From NCBI RefSeq assembly GCF_901709675.1, contig NC_051099.1:1180001-1244000 (forward strand): 64,000 nt of DNA, in the 5' to 3' direction. The DNA comes from Syngnathus acus (lineage: Eukaryota; Chordata; Actinopteri; Syngnathiformes; Syngnathidae). The notes beneath the pieces are model-generated. The model saw nothing but the letters and a program-made list of their open reading frames with translations, was not told the origin of the DNA and did not search any database. The position numbers and the translations under genes were made by a program. Of this stretch, positions 1 to 12,085 are shown one piece after another; positions within the stretch are counted from its first letter, which is position 1, and every line of letters starts with the position of its first letter.

Positions 1-80
1 GTTGTTTCGTTTGAGGCGGACCGCCGCTCTAACGAGGACCAGCGCTTGAAAAAAATGGATGAATGGGTGAAGAAATGCCT
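1..80 (+). repeat. Decayed interspersed-repeat 3' end (fish repeat tail)
   Basis: The stretch running from the tct-aacgaggaccagcgc motif into aaaatggatgaatgggtg resembles the common fish repeat ending of the form gaggataagcgg-tata-gaaaatggatggatgg. The GATG-rich tail is degenerate, which points to an old copy. Similar tails appear near 13480-13541 and 59021-59069. The family name cannot be fixed by eye; the left end lies outside the window. Confidence 0.4.
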
Positions 81-102
81 TGGTGGAGGTCACATCCTGC
101 AT

Positions 103-116
103 CCAGTAGGGGGCAC
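103..116 (+). promoter_or_regulatory. CTCF-like binding core, plus orientation
   Basis: The bases CCAGTAGGGGGCAC fit the vertebrate CTCF core consensus CCASYAGRKGGCRS at every position. CTCF is the zinc-finger protein that anchors chromatin loops in vertebrates. The motif points to the right, toward a matching reverse-oriented core at 57335-57347. The sequence fit is seen; occupancy in cells is not known. Confidence 0.5.
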
Positions 117-1178
117 AATAATTCCAGAGATGGAGGCAAGTGAGGGAGTGCTTTATAGGCAACTGAACAAATTGTCCATTAGCAAGCTGGTGATTTTGCA
201 CTGTGTATGCACATTTGTATATTTGGAGGACATATGGATGCTACAAATGCTGCTTAAGATGGTTCTATCTCCATGGCAACTGAAGTTCTCCATCAGTGAT
301 GTGTTCAAATAAAGGGCCAGCAAAATCAAAGTGGCACAAGGTACGAGTGGAATTGACAGCAAATGAAGTCGTTCATTGCCATTGTCTTCCATCTGCTAAT
401 GGATGTCAAGGGGAGCGATGCAAACCCAAATTGAAAGAAATATTCAAGTTATTTTCAAAGAATGGGAAAACGGGAGTTGTTATGGGCAGGAAAAAGTGGT
501 GGTTGAATGTGCCAACCTCTGGGGATGAAGACACAAGGACGTCTCATGTCTGCCTCAAGACCTCAATTATCTCATCTAACCTGCATTTGATTACCAGCGC
601 TCTTATCCTTCATTCCGCTTCTTCGGCAGCTCAACTCCATCCACAGGAAAAAGAAAAGAAAACAAAGTTAAGACTCACACAAAGAAGATGAATTGTATTA
701 CAAATGTCATTTTCGCCCATTCGCGAGCGTGTTGAGGGTTTAAGATTAACGGAATGGAGATTGAGACAAAGGACACGGGAGGACATGCGACACTTTATTG
801 GAATGTTTCAAAGTGTATGTGTTTCATTATTGCTCTCAAGGTCCCTCACACGACGCCGTCACTTCTGTAAGTCCACCTATGTGGCCACACGTGTCTACTT
901 TTCAAAGTCTGCCCTGTTGTTGGGTTCATTGTTCCTTTTCATTTAAATCAGATTAAAAAAGAAAAACTAATTGTAAATGTGTGGTTTCTCGCCAGATCAA
1001 AATCACTTCATTTAATCTCAACACATTGGCTCATAAGTTTAAATGAACGATCAAGAACAAGCAGCAATTATTAGTTAATTCACAGTCTTGTTTCTGCCCG
1101 TTGGGGTTTAATTAAAGAACTTAAAATGATACCACAAATGAGCACTTCACCATGTAATGGCCTGCGCTCTACATGTCT
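117..1178. other. Noncoding, no gene seen
   Basis: This stretch holds overlapping short frames, the longest 131 codons at 296-691, that lack domains, splice context or codon bias. It is A/T-rich sequence with scattered homeobox-type TTAATTA words near 1070-1120. I see no gene, RNA or recognisable mobile element in it. Confidence 0.6.
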
Positions 1179-1199
1179 CCCCCCCCCCCCCCCCCCCCC
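1179..1199 (+). repeat. Poly-C tract (C)21
   Basis: This is an uninterrupted run of 21 cytosines. Poly-C/poly-G runs of this kind recur in the window (2357, 19682, 24357, 27124, 29941, 59976) and seem to be a habit of this genome. Length is likely polymorphic and prone to sequencing error. Confidence 0.9.
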
Positions 1200-1671
1200 T
1201 TATTATTTTTCACAAGACACAATGCCTGAAGTGTTGATGTTAGGAATTAAAAAAAGACAGAAGACATGAAAAAGAGAGAGAAACTCAACTAAAAAACAAA
1301 AACACTTCCTCAAGGCTGCCATGGTTGCAAAAATGGATGAAAGAAGAAAACAAAACAAAACTTTTCTAATCATAAAAACACAACCAAAACAGCTCGTGGT
1401 ACACAGAAAAATCACCTTTTGTGTTCTGTTTTTATTTCAAAACAAGTGATGGAAGATATTAAAGCACACCAGTGTCATTTGAATTTCTCTGATCTTTATG
1501 CAGTATTGTAGCAGACAAGTGTCTTTTCAGTCTATAAAAAAAAATAGAAGTGTGCTACTTATCTCTCACTCCTTCCCTCTTTTGTTTCAAGCTCCCGCAA
1601 TTCCCCTGGCTTCCTTGTGATGAAATGATAGAGCCCTCAACTCCGGCAGTCTTCAGATAGAGGAGGGGAAT

Positions 1672-1707
1672 GGACGGACGGACGGACGGACGGACGGACG
1701 GACGGAG
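1672..1707 (+). repeat. Tetranucleotide microsatellite (GGAC)9
   Basis: About nine perfect tandem GGAC units. The flanks 1200-1671 and 1708-2032 are A-rich unique sequence without gene signals. Confidence 0.95.
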
Positions 1708-2032
1708 ATTCTCAAAGAGAGAGAGCGTATCAAAGAAGGCAAGTCAAACAAAGAGCGGTACAAACCGCTTGAATCTTAAATCTCCCTTCAGTCAAAAAGC
1801 CTTGTCTAAAATATCACTGATTGTTGTTTCAGTTTGAACTTTGTTCCTGTTTTAAGATTTGAAAGTCGCTAACCGGAGAAATCCTAAAGGGAACAGCTGA
1901 GACCGCTTCCACTTTGGCCTGTTATGATTCAAGCCATGTTATTTATTTACTCAAGTGCTTTGAGTTGCAGAATTGAAACAAGCATCTTTTTGAGCTAGCA
2001 CACACACAAATAAGCAACTGAGATAATGGAGT

Positions 2033-2145
2033 AGCAAAAGTGTGCACACCCGCTTATATCTGGGGCGTGGCTGCGCTTATAAATAACCAATCGCATTGGA
2101 GCTCATGTTTAATGGGAGTCAGCGGTCCTCTGATCTACCCCATTA
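2033..2145 (+). mobile_element. Relic of a fish Tc1/mariner-like interspersed repeat
   Basis: The words agtgtgcacacccgcttat, tctgggg-gtggctg, aaccaatcgcatt and gctcatgttt-aatgggagtc occur in this order. They match the internal sequence I recall from an abundant fish repeat whose termini read aggggtgtgcagactttttat. One such terminus sits at 43436-43468 in this window. No terminal repeats or transposase remain here, so this is an old internal fragment. The assignment rests on recalled family sequence, not a search. Confidence 0.5.
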
Positions 2146-2150
2146 ATCAT

Positions 2151-5043
2151 TTATTTCATTGCATTCCAACTAGAACCTTTGAAATGAGGAATAAAGAAGG
2201 AGTGTCAATCCACTGAAATGCCCGGATTTATAGGTAATGCTCTAACAGTGCAAGAAATCCCTTTTTTCTCAACAACAATAAAATAAAACTAGAGTCATCA
2301 AAAATGATTACTGCAGTCAAAACAAGTTGATTTGCTTTTCCACAACACAGAAAGCTCCCCCCCCCCCCAGCGCTCCAAACGTGTTTCATCCCATCGCTCT
2401 TCATTCCTTTGAAACAATAGAAATGAATACTTTCCGGCAGATGCATCTGTGAAACAATGCAATTAGCGCTAATGCAGATTTGTTTCCAAGAATAACAACA
2501 GCTTTTCTCAACATGAAACAGTACAATACAAAATCAAAGCAGGCAGGTCCTTTTGGAATTTGCATGCGCTTAAAGAAAACAAAGCACACTTGCTAATGTT
2601 GTAATGTTATTTGCAAATTGGAATGGCTGTTGAGCATAGCCGCTAGTCTGGCTCACTCTAAGCCCCCACATAATTCTCTCTCTCTCTCTGAGACAGTGAG
2701 TCACGCTGTAAAAGTGTAAAGGTTGCCACAGTAACACTAGAACGGATGGTGATGGATGGAAATGGTAGCTGTAAATTGTGTAATGAGCGAGAGGTGATGG
2801 GATCATGATCACTATAAAGAGAGCGGCCAGCGCTTGATTTTCCGCTCCGAGTTCTGTCATCTGCTCACTCCGTTTGGGAAGGCGGCGATTTCAAAGCTTA
2901 GGGAAAGGAAGCTATTTTTGTACGCTGACATCTCTGAATACTTTTGTATTTTTTTGTAATTAAGATAGAGCAGGATGTTGCACTGTGAATTTTGATGTCG
3001 AATTCTGTTGAGTTTGTCTCTGTGCTGTGTTTAGTCTTTTTGGTTCAGAGAAAGAAAAAAATCAAATGAATTGAACATCCATGCAGTTGCTAGCGACTCC
3101 AAAATTAGCGGAGCGGTTCGATTTATTTTCCTGTAGCTATTTTTGGCTTCCAACCTGTGATTCTCCTTGGAGTGCTTGAATCCTATCCATGCTTCGGCTT
3201 TTCCACTTTTTGTAAGTCCCTAATGGTATATATTTTTTGCCTCATCTTGGGGTAATGGCTCTTGAACTTCTGTACTGCCTCGACTTTCATTCTTTGCAAA
3301 AGGCTCTTCGATTCATTCCTCTCATAAAATAGGACATCTCAAAATTACATTAAAAAAAAACTAGCTATGACTAGTATTTGAGCACGTTGCAGAGCTCCGG
3401 GAAATTGGCCGTGTGCTTAGTCTGCAGGGGTGGTACAGAGTGGCGCCTCACATTGTGATGTCACAAAGTGAAGAGCCACCCCATTCATTTCCTGCTGTTA
3501 TGCTGCAGTGCCGAGCACATTTTCACCGCATTGGACTTTGTTTCCACTAGACGTCACATCACGCTTCCTTCCAATCAACATCCAAATGGGCGATGCACAA
3601 AGTCGCATCCCCATTTTGTCTGGAATGATTACCTTTGTCTTCTATATTTTCGCGTCTCGGCGTGGGGGATTTAAAAAGAAAACTGATGGATGGCGGAATA
3701 AAGAAGAGGAGATTCCAACTCAGTCTAGCGAAGATGAGTGAATAAGCAATGAGAATGGATTCTGAATGAGTGATAGTGAAATAAAAATAGGCAGAATAAT
3801 AGAAAGCGGCCTCGGATGGAAAAATGGAGGGTGAACGGCCGGAAAGTAAAAGACAGTGACGAAGGGTTATAATGCAAAGCTGCGAGGCAAAAGAAGATGT
3901 AGGGAGAGACAAATGAGACGGAGAAGGATAATGACACAGTGCTACGAGCATATGTGCCGAGGCAGGGAGAGCGAGCTCGGAAATAGCCAGGCAAACAAAC
4001 GTGGATGCGGGATGCCCTCCCTCCTCTGCTCAAGTGTGTGCGTGTAAATGAGATGGACTCATTTCCAACACATACACAAACACCCGCCCCCATCTGTTTT
4101 CAACAAACATGCTGTCATACACAAACACACACGTGCAATAGCAAGGCCGGATGAAAGCAATCAATATTTTAGGCAGACATCTGAAGCGTCTGCCTGCTGA
4201 ACCCCTGACCGACCTGCCCCCCCCCGGATGGATTAGCCCTAATTGGTCCGGACAAACAGCCAAAGGACAACAACACAAACAAGGCCCACGCCGAACGCGG
4301 CAATTAATAAAATGTGAACAGCAGTCGCAAATTAAATCTATGCACAAATATCGACGTAGGCTTTTGAACACGTCTCCATTATCCGCTGCCAATTATTGCT
4401 GGTTTTTCCGAGGCCGAGCCTGCGCCGGCATTTGCATATCTAAATGAGAGACCGTGGTGTCGGAGCGAGTTTGGAATGTCTGATGTCCGTTGTGTCATTT
4501 TGTTGCTTGTTTGTGGTTTATTTGGAAGTAGTCGTGTTCATAAACAACCCCTGCTTTCATAACAAGCTGCGGGTTAAACGCAAATCGGGGCCCGACATTT
4601 CTCAAGCCTGCAATGCAACTCTCGGGAGAGCTTGTTATTCATACCAAATATGTCAAAGGTGCGTGCTTGCCACCTTGCGTGTGCGTGTCTGTGTTTATCT
4701 GCTGGGGTAGATAAAGAGATGGAAGGCCAGTTTGTGGAGGAGGGAAAAAAAAAAGGTCCGTTTAATGGATTTATTCCAATAGTAGTGTTACCGCAGGCTT
4801 GTCCAACAGCGCAGTGATCCCTTATGGCCTCAAAACTCTGATCAATACTGTCAGATGTTCAAGAGCACCAAAATGGTCAAATTAGCAAACAGAAGAGAGC
4901 ATTAGAGGGTGGTGTGCGCAAGCGTGGATGACATCCAATCTGGTGCCATTTGAACTTTCACGACCGCATTCGCTCACATGATCTGAAATCGGTGCCAAAG
5001 AAGTACTTTTCGAGGCTGATTAGAATTTGCTGTTGCCCAGAGT
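2151..5043. other. Noncoding flank, no gene supported
   Basis: This 2.9 kb holds many overlapping short frames on both strands (up to 130 codons at 3559-3951, minus) that conflict with one another and show no domain. Visible items are a C run near 2357-2368, a short CT repeat at 2675-2689, and a TATA-box-like word at 2813-2818 followed by a GC-richer 60 bases, noted as a weak promoter candidate. From 4100 to 4440 the DNA is GC-richer and contains ggcaattaataaaatg and atttgcatatctaaatgag, motif-dense words of the kind often seen in enhancers. Confidence 0.5.
2813..2818 (+). promoter_or_regulatory. TATA-box-like word upstream of a GC-richer segment
   Basis: TATAAA sits inside cactataaagagagcggcc. 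It is followed 25-35 bases later by a CpG-containing segment (ccgctccgag, then ggcggcgatttc). This spacing is what a TATA promoter would show. In AT-rich DNA, TATAAA words are common, and no exon or coding start follows convincingly. Confidence 0.2.
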
Positions 5044-5070
5044 AAAAAAAAAAAAAAAAAAAAAAAAAAA
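5044..5070 (+). repeat. Poly-A tract (A)27
   Basis: An uninterrupted run of 27 adenines. It could be the tail of a retroposed copy, but I recognise no element body on its left and no target-site duplication, so it is listed as a simple repeat. Confidence 0.9.
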
Positions 5071-7632
5071 GCCACATAGCCACGCTCTTCAGGACACAAC
5101 TTTGCCTCCTTTTGGTGGATCTAAATATTCTCTTGTGACACACCTGACCTTTTTACTGTAAATTCAATTTGCAGCGAAGGTTAATCACAGAAGCCTCGGT
5201 CTGAGCCTTTCAGCATTATCCTGACAGCGTGCCTATTGGGTTTATAAACCTTGTCGTTACAGCTTTGGTATTTGCTGCCATGGCCACTCGGGCTTAAAGT
5301 AAATGCAGGTGATGCAATAGAAAGGAGTGGGTTGGATAGAAAAGCAGTCATCCTTTTTAACCTTTGCCGTCTTGGGCAAATGCTGATCTCAAAGAAAGAG
5401 AGCTGTTCGCTTAAGCGTTGGGGTGAGGAAAGGCTGCGAGAAATTAATATAGACACGTTATTTACTCGCTACCCCTGCAGTGCTAAGAAGCATTTGGTGA
5501 CATAACTGCCTTTTTCCCTGTCAGCTTTAATCCTCCACCTCCCCTGGTTTTACTCGCACCGGCAGCCTCACCTCCCACCATCCTGCCCTCTACCCACTCT
5601 TGTCTCTCGCGGAGACGTTTGAAGAACTCCTCGGAAAAATACTAAACTGCCTACTTAAAAGGGAAATGCTGCACGATAGTATTATGGCGCTTGTTAGACC
5701 TGATCCTGAAGAAGTTTCTGAATCGGCCCCCGATACCCTGCACCCGATTTATTATTGCTTCTTTTTCTCACGAATGCTTCAAATGAGAATTTGCAGGTAC
5801 ATAAAGATGTTAAAATTGTCTTTGTGGGCAATGTGACAACAATTATTATTTGTACTGCATAAATATATTTTTTTATTTCTTGGCACGGGATAATGTGTGG
5901 CACAGTAGATGGGAATCGCTCATCTACTGTACACGATGTGTCTGGGTTTATTTGTCTTTGTTATTTTATGCGGCGGGTTCCGCTACTGAATCATCAGGAT
6001 GCGTCCTGTCGCCATCTTACTTAAGACACTTGTCTCCCCCCCACCTTATTCCCATTATGTATCGTCTAAAGGCCGTTTGTATATCAGCATTAGTAGCAAA
6101 TGTGTTTACAGTTAGATTAGCTAGCCTGTCACATTTACTTTCTGTGATTTAGCATCTTGCTGTGTTGCCAGGCGGAGTCGGGGGGGATGGATTGTGTAAT
6201 GATTTCGAGGCAGCGGCGGGAGGTGCAGAAGCATCCGGGAGCTCCGACAATTCTGCGGCCACGCGAAATGATCGCCATTTAGTTAGTTGTCATGTCTCTG
6301 GCCATCGCACAGCTTTTCAAAAAGCCCTGGCACAAATGAAAGCTCGTTTGGTTTGAACACATGAGAGACGCCAGCGAAGAGGAATGGAAGAAGGGGCATA
6401 GCAAGGGAGAGCGTGTGCCATTGAGAGGTAACAGTGGTGACCCTGAGGTAATTGGCAATTAGAGAGCTGCCAGCATTATTGTTCAAGGCTATAATTAGGA
6501 TTCTCTCACATGGACGCGTGATCTTGTGTAAGGTCCATACTAACGCTCATTTAAGTCCTGTGCACTTTGCTATGACCTTCTGTAATCGCACTACTCTGTC
6601 CCAGCAATCATTACGTCTGTGCTTTCACTGGATACAAAACTATACATTAGTGAAGACAGACCTTGGACCTGTCTGAAATATTTGTCAATAATATGTGAAA
6701 TGGTTGGCTGCAAGCTTGGGTGTCACTGGGTAAAAGAAGCTTTAGCAAAAGGTTCACCTCATATACACACAGCTATAAAAATCACAAACACGTTTATAAA
6801 GAAGCAGACAAATCCATAGCAATGAAAGATGATCTATAAGCCTGAAAATTTAAATGTACTTGATGAATACTGTATAAAATTTTATGTATTGCGTTTTATT
6901 GTGCGCCTGCCTTTTTAGCACCTCACGCCGTGGAGAGAAGAATGAAAAAAAAAGGAAGATAACACCTGCACTTTGAAATCCATCTTTGCAAAGATGGATT
7001 CCCTACCGAGAGCCTCTGGCTTTGCCCTCTTTTTAGTGTGTGTTGTCAGGGTTTTTAATTCTGCTATCACGCCTTGGTTGCGCTATCAAAACCCTTACTC
7101 AACCCACATTATTAAATATTTAGAGCGTATACAGAGGCCCCTTTTATTGAGTAGTACACAACCTGTCTTATTGTATGCTCCTAAAGATCACACTTTCAGA
7201 TAACAGAATAAATTGCAGCTTCAGTTACCACGGACGACGAAAATCTTCAAGCCTAACGACGCATGATCAGCAGTCTGCAGTCGACGCCTATATCGACCGA
7301 AGGAAGAGCTACCCTATAGATTTTGTTTTTTTTCCCTCCATGCCATTTTATAATTTTCAACTGTAGAACATTGCAGAAGATATATTGAGATGTAAAGTGT
7401 GTCCAGAAAAGTTCCAAAAATAACCTGACTTGAATATTAATGACTTGGAGTGATGTCAGTGTCGATAAGACAAAATGTTTCTAATCTTCGCAAGGTAAGG
7501 GCAAATATTTCAAATTCCCACTGCAGCCAGCCTCATGATTTGTTCAGCACCTTGCTTCCCGTCACCGGCGTCTTGCGTGGCCTTACGCTACTCGATTTGG
7601 GCAGTGCAAGAATGTAGTGTTGAAAAGCAGCC
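5071..7632. other. Noncoding flank, no gene supported
   Basis: No reading frame here exceeds 100 codons and none shows a domain. The most structured item is a short perfect hairpin at 5902-5930 (listed separately). CpG-containing blocks occur near 5560-5620 and 6160-6280. The segment 6840-6910 is very AT-rich. Confidence 0.55.
5895..5934 (+). other. Small perfect hairpin
   Basis: ACAGTAGATG at 5902-5911 is the exact reverse complement of CATCTACTGT at 5921-5930, with a nine-base loop. After a three-base bulge the stem can extend with GTGT (5895-5898) against ACAC (5931-5934). It is too short for a canonical microRNA precursor. It may be a chance structure or a paired protein site. Confidence 0.4.
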
Positions 7633-8046
7633 ATGCTCCAGAACGTATCGAGCTCTTTGAAGTGTCTGACAAAGAAGTTAATGCAAAAGCTTTACACTAC
7701 TTGCACCATGAGGGACCTGTTCCCAACCATCACTTTTGCTGTCTTTTCCACAAAGAGCAGTTTAAAGCCAATGATAGCCATGATCCTTCCCTACTCTGTT
7801 GCAAGCTCATGCAACTTCACCGATTATACAGGTTTTTGTCCCATGGCTTCTGTAAAAAGCCCAACTGGAACGACTCCTGCGTCGAAGCCGGTTACACATA
7901 AAACGTACAGCATCATGACGAAAGTCTTGGGTGGAACATCTTTTGAAAAGTTGAGTGTTAACTTCTCTGTAGGTGCACAATGCTGCACTGGCGGAGCAAG
8001 GGGGACACTGTCCCCCTCTGAAATATGTTTGGACCCAGATATTTGA
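7633..8046 (+). other. Dubious 137-codon open frame ending in a repeat
   Basis: An open frame of 137 codons runs here, and the opposite strand also shows long near-open stretches (7824-8069 open, with further open blocks down to about 7540 broken by stops). No domain, signal peptide or known motif is recognisable on either strand. Its last 20 codons lie in a repeat relic that starts at 7986. The frame may be chance, or the inside of a decayed transposon whose end is that relic. I do not claim a gene. Confidence 0.2.
7986..8046 (+). mobile_element. hAT-like element relic (copy 1)
   Basis: The word CACTGGCGGAGC at 7986-7997 is the exact reverse complement of GCTCCGCCAGTG at 51134-51145. Both copies also carry a CCCC(T)CTGAAATATG-like block followed by a g/aaccc word (here 8012-8035, there 50914-50937). 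Ends of the form CAGTGGCGGAGC are typical of fish hAT-type repeats. Terminal partner and target-site duplication were not found, so this is a degraded fragment. Confidence 0.45.
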
Positions 8047-8555
8047 CTGTTGGGTTGTTGGTTTTCCAATTTTTCCAGGATTTTTGTTTCATCATTTCCT
8101 TTTGTAATTTATTTTGGATTGCCATGTTGAGTACCTCAAATATATTCTTATCTTTACTTGTGACTTAATCATGAATAATCATCTTTTTTATGGGATGTTT
8201 GTTAGCACTATCCAAATGATCTGAACTGTCCGGATTGTCTGTTTTTTATGCGGTTTAAAAATTCCACTTCACACATAGTGCAGACTTCCTTCTTCAAGCG
8301 TGATAATCTATTCAATCCTGTGTTATACGATCAAATAATACTCAGGGATGTGCAACATCACTGATAAAATGGTTTTGATAAGGCTTGCCTGAAAGATGCA
8401 ATGTTCGATAAAAACGTTTTCCCCTTTTTATTCATTGCCGTAGTCCGGTCCAAGACTACGCGCCATTGTGATGTTGTATCTTTCCCGTCACCCGCCACTT
8501 AATGATATTCAGTAGGGATGCTTGGCAGAATATGGTAATACTTCCCTGTTGTCAA

Positions 8556-8567
8556 AACACACACACA

Positions 8568-8628
<61 letters not shown>
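8556..8628 (+). repeat. Dinucleotide microsatellite (CA)n
   Basis: A 70-base array of CA units, broken by single CAGA steps near both ends. Frames across it are repeat artefacts (poly Cys-Val or Thr-His) and not proteins. Confidence 0.97.
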
Positions 8629-8629
<1 letters not shown>

Positions 8630-10685
8630 TCCTTATACAATGAGGCTGACAAAGGTGGCAGTCTTTTCTCCACAAAATTCTGTCAACTCTGCCTCCTCTA
8701 TGCATATTTTTCTGCTTCCATGTTCATGATTTAAAGAAAGTTGGACATGCGGGGAAAACAAATTCATGGAGTTTGCAAAGTGGAAGGCATCGGCAGAAGA
8801 CTTGAGCAACTGTCTCGGATTTCTAGTAGATCCCCCCTTTGGGAACACAAGGTATTGGGTTTGCTGCTGCTCATATGCCCTCCCCAAAAGACACAGTGTC
8901 ATTCCCTCTCGACCAACTTTCATCATTGATGCTGCACCAGGAGCAGAATGAGACATTTCATTGTGTGAGGTATAATGTAGTTCACCTGAGATGAATCAGC
9001 TTGAGGGAGTTTGAGCTTGACTCAAGAAACTATTTTATGCTGTTACTTCTGTTTTCTTGCCATTTTGTATTTCAAAAATGTTCCTTGAACTGCATATGGC
9101 ATGTATAATATAATATAGAATTTAACTTCTCCTATTATGATGGAAGTTCAAAAGTGGCTTGTGGTTGACCTTAGTGATTCTACCCTTTATGACAATGTCA
9201 ATGGACTTTCAGTACTAATTCAAATGTGCGTTTTTTTCCACATTATGGCATGAATTTATTCAGGTTTGTCCTCCAAACGTGTTCCATTCATTTTGTGATT
9301 GGTAGGTCCAAAATGTTAACGTTTCCCAACAAAAAAGGGAGTGACATTGAACACGGACAAAACAAAAGGTCCGACAGCTATCTCTTCAAATACTGGACAG
9401 ATACCAAGAAGACTTGGACCAGGCCCCAATGTGCCTCGTTAGCATAGTCTGGTATTGCAACAAGTCCTTTTTCTTTGGAGAAACAAAGCTAGTCGTCCTT
9501 TTTCAAGAAAGATCTGAAATTGAGTTGGTGTCTTCAATCATATGGAGTATCCTGGCTATTAGTGCGAAGACGTTTGGCCAATGAGGTGGATTTCTGTGAA
9601 TGGTAGGCTGGTGACGACTGTACGCGTCCTGCAGTATCCATTGTTTGCTTGCTGCGAGAAACTTTGCTGATGGTGACTTCTTCAACCCTGCATAAGAATT
9701 GTATATTGATGTTGGACCTTTGCCCTTGTTGAGCTTGTCCTTTTGTTGTGTCTTTTTTAAAATATCAATCAATAATATGCTCATGTAAAAAAACAAACCA
9801 AACTATTTGTACTTCTATTCTTGCCACCAGTGGTGAATTCAGCCTTTTTCAATAGAACTGCCAAATGGAGAGACAATGCTCGCTTTGGGAAGGGAATTTG
9901 TGTGTGTGCTTCAAATCCATGACAAAATCCTTTCAGCAGTTCTGGCAGTGATTATCTCTTGCAGGTGCTTTGCTCTGCGTACAATTTCAGAAGTGGCTCA
10001 AAACACGTGAGCCGGCTGGTGCCGAGGGCCCGTTAATGGCTGCACACAAACAACGCTGTATGAAAAGCTGCTCTCAACAAATTGAACTGTTGACTAAAAC
10101 ACCACTACTTGTTTTCACTTTCTTCATACAGAGTTGAATTAGTCTCTTCACCACGAGGGGCTGCCGTAATGGAAAACCATCGTCCTTAAAGGCTCTCTTG
10201 ACGTAACGGCGAGAGGACAAGTGATGTCTCCATAATGAAGGGCTGAGCTACAGCTCGGATTCCACTCCGATGGTTACTGACACGCAACCGAGGTGAGCTT
10301 CATCCATCAGCTTTTCATTCCACCCACCCATCAATCTTCTTGTCATTGTCAGTTTCACCAATCCAGAAGGGAAACCTTGTAGCGCTGTTCACGCTCACAT
10401 TGATACTTGAACATCATTGCAACCTAATGAGCTTCTTCTAACACGGTCACACCGGGAAGATGGCAGAAGCAGACCATGCTCACACCTGCTTGGCATGTAG
10501 TAAGCGATGGCAAACAAATTAAACAGTAAATGTTCCCATAAAAATGAATTGGGCAGTGAAGTTTCACTGTTACTGTCTTAATATTAAAAAACACTAAAAT
10601 CACTTTTTATTAATCAGCAATGCAAGTATGCTTGATGCATGTTTTTTTCTTCCGTGTCTGCCCTTTTCTTTTCACTTGAGGTTTT

Positions 10686-10716
10686 CCTAATAATAATAGT
10701 AATAATAATAATAATA
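10686..10716 (+). repeat. Trinucleotide microsatellite (AAT)n, imperfect
   Basis: About ten TAA/AAT units, with one interruption. Confidence 0.85.
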
Positions 10717-12060
10717 TTTTTATCATTATTAGGCTTATGGAAAGTGTTTGTTGCTGTACATTTAGCATTTGAAGGGCTTCATTGTCTGAGTTGAGATGTG
10801 TTATTCTTGAAGGTTGCGTGTCCTTGTAGGAAGGGATGAGGGAAGAACAAAGACCCCAATTATCCCCACTGATAATCTCCACTTCCATTAAAAAAAATCT
10901 ATTCAAACTGAACTGGCTGACTGAAATAAGTCTGATAATACGTAAGATATTGACAACTTAACTCCCGCAGATAGGCCCCATGTGTTAACTTAGTAAGTCG
11001 CGTTCATTAGGTTAACATCTTTAGCCTTTTTTTTTTTAATTCAACATACTTTTTTGAATGTAAATGACTGTAGTAAATCCAAACATGATGCCTTAGGTCT
11101 ATCTCTATTATACATTCAGCTGAGGTGTCTTCCACTGGATTTCCCCCCCCCCCCCAAAGATGATACACAAAACATTGATCGACATACTCAAAACTAAAGA
11201 ACATACTTCATGAAATGAATTATGGAATTCAGTGCACACCGGCTGCAGCTACGTGGATTCAAGATTTTGAATCACATCAAACGACAATGTCTTCTCCAGT
11301 ATATGTAGTCTCTTTTGCACTTACCTGACAAGTGCGAGGATGTTGTTTTTATTCGTGTTGGTCACGTTTCACTGCTGCTTTTCTTCACCAAATCCTGGGA
11401 ACTTTGCTCTGGAAAAACTTGCACTTTTCCCAAAGTCCACCCAAAGGTTTTTTTTCTCTGCCGGATTTATGGAGGATTTAGTCGATATCAAATCTTTGCT
11501 TGTCTTTTATTTGTGCTTGACGGCCATTTTTGTTTGGTATCAAGTGGATACGCACGGTGGGTTTTACAAAGAAGGTCATGGTTTGCGGTTTGAATCGACT
11601 CTCGACTCTCTTTGTTATGGCTACAATAGCAGCATTTTCACGCTATGAGCTGGTTGACATGTAAACTCAAGGGGGAGATTTTGCATCGCCTCTGATCTTC
11701 TGCTTCACTCCCATCAAATTACTACACAGCCACTTGAGGGCTTGTGTCTCTTACTGAGAATAGATTGCATTTTGCAGCATTAACACTCCATCTCTTCTAT
11801 ACCCAACAACAAATTTTGCTCCCTTTGTGCTCACCCGAAAAAAAACAAAAAAACAACCATGGAGGACCGAGGTTCTTTTTGTCGAGGAAAAAAAACATGT
11901 TTTCAGACTCCTTTCTGACAGAGGCACAATCCCTTAGAGACTTGTTGCTTGTGAGCTGAGGTTTCCACACTAGCGGCTTCATGCTCTCGTGCTTCACTGC
12001 CACTTTTCACCTTACAACATGTCCAGCGCAAACTAAAGAATGAATCACAGTTGAGTGAGC

Positions 12061-12085
12061 GCTTTGCTTTGCTTTGCTTTGCTTT
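12061..12085 (+). repeat. Pentanucleotide microsatellite (GCTTT)5
   Basis: Five perfect GCTTT units followed by a degenerate sixth (GATTT). Confidence 0.95.

Noticed and set aside
5044-5070. Poly-A run as the tail of a processed pseudogene
   Set aside because: No coding similarity or flanking duplication was found upstream.
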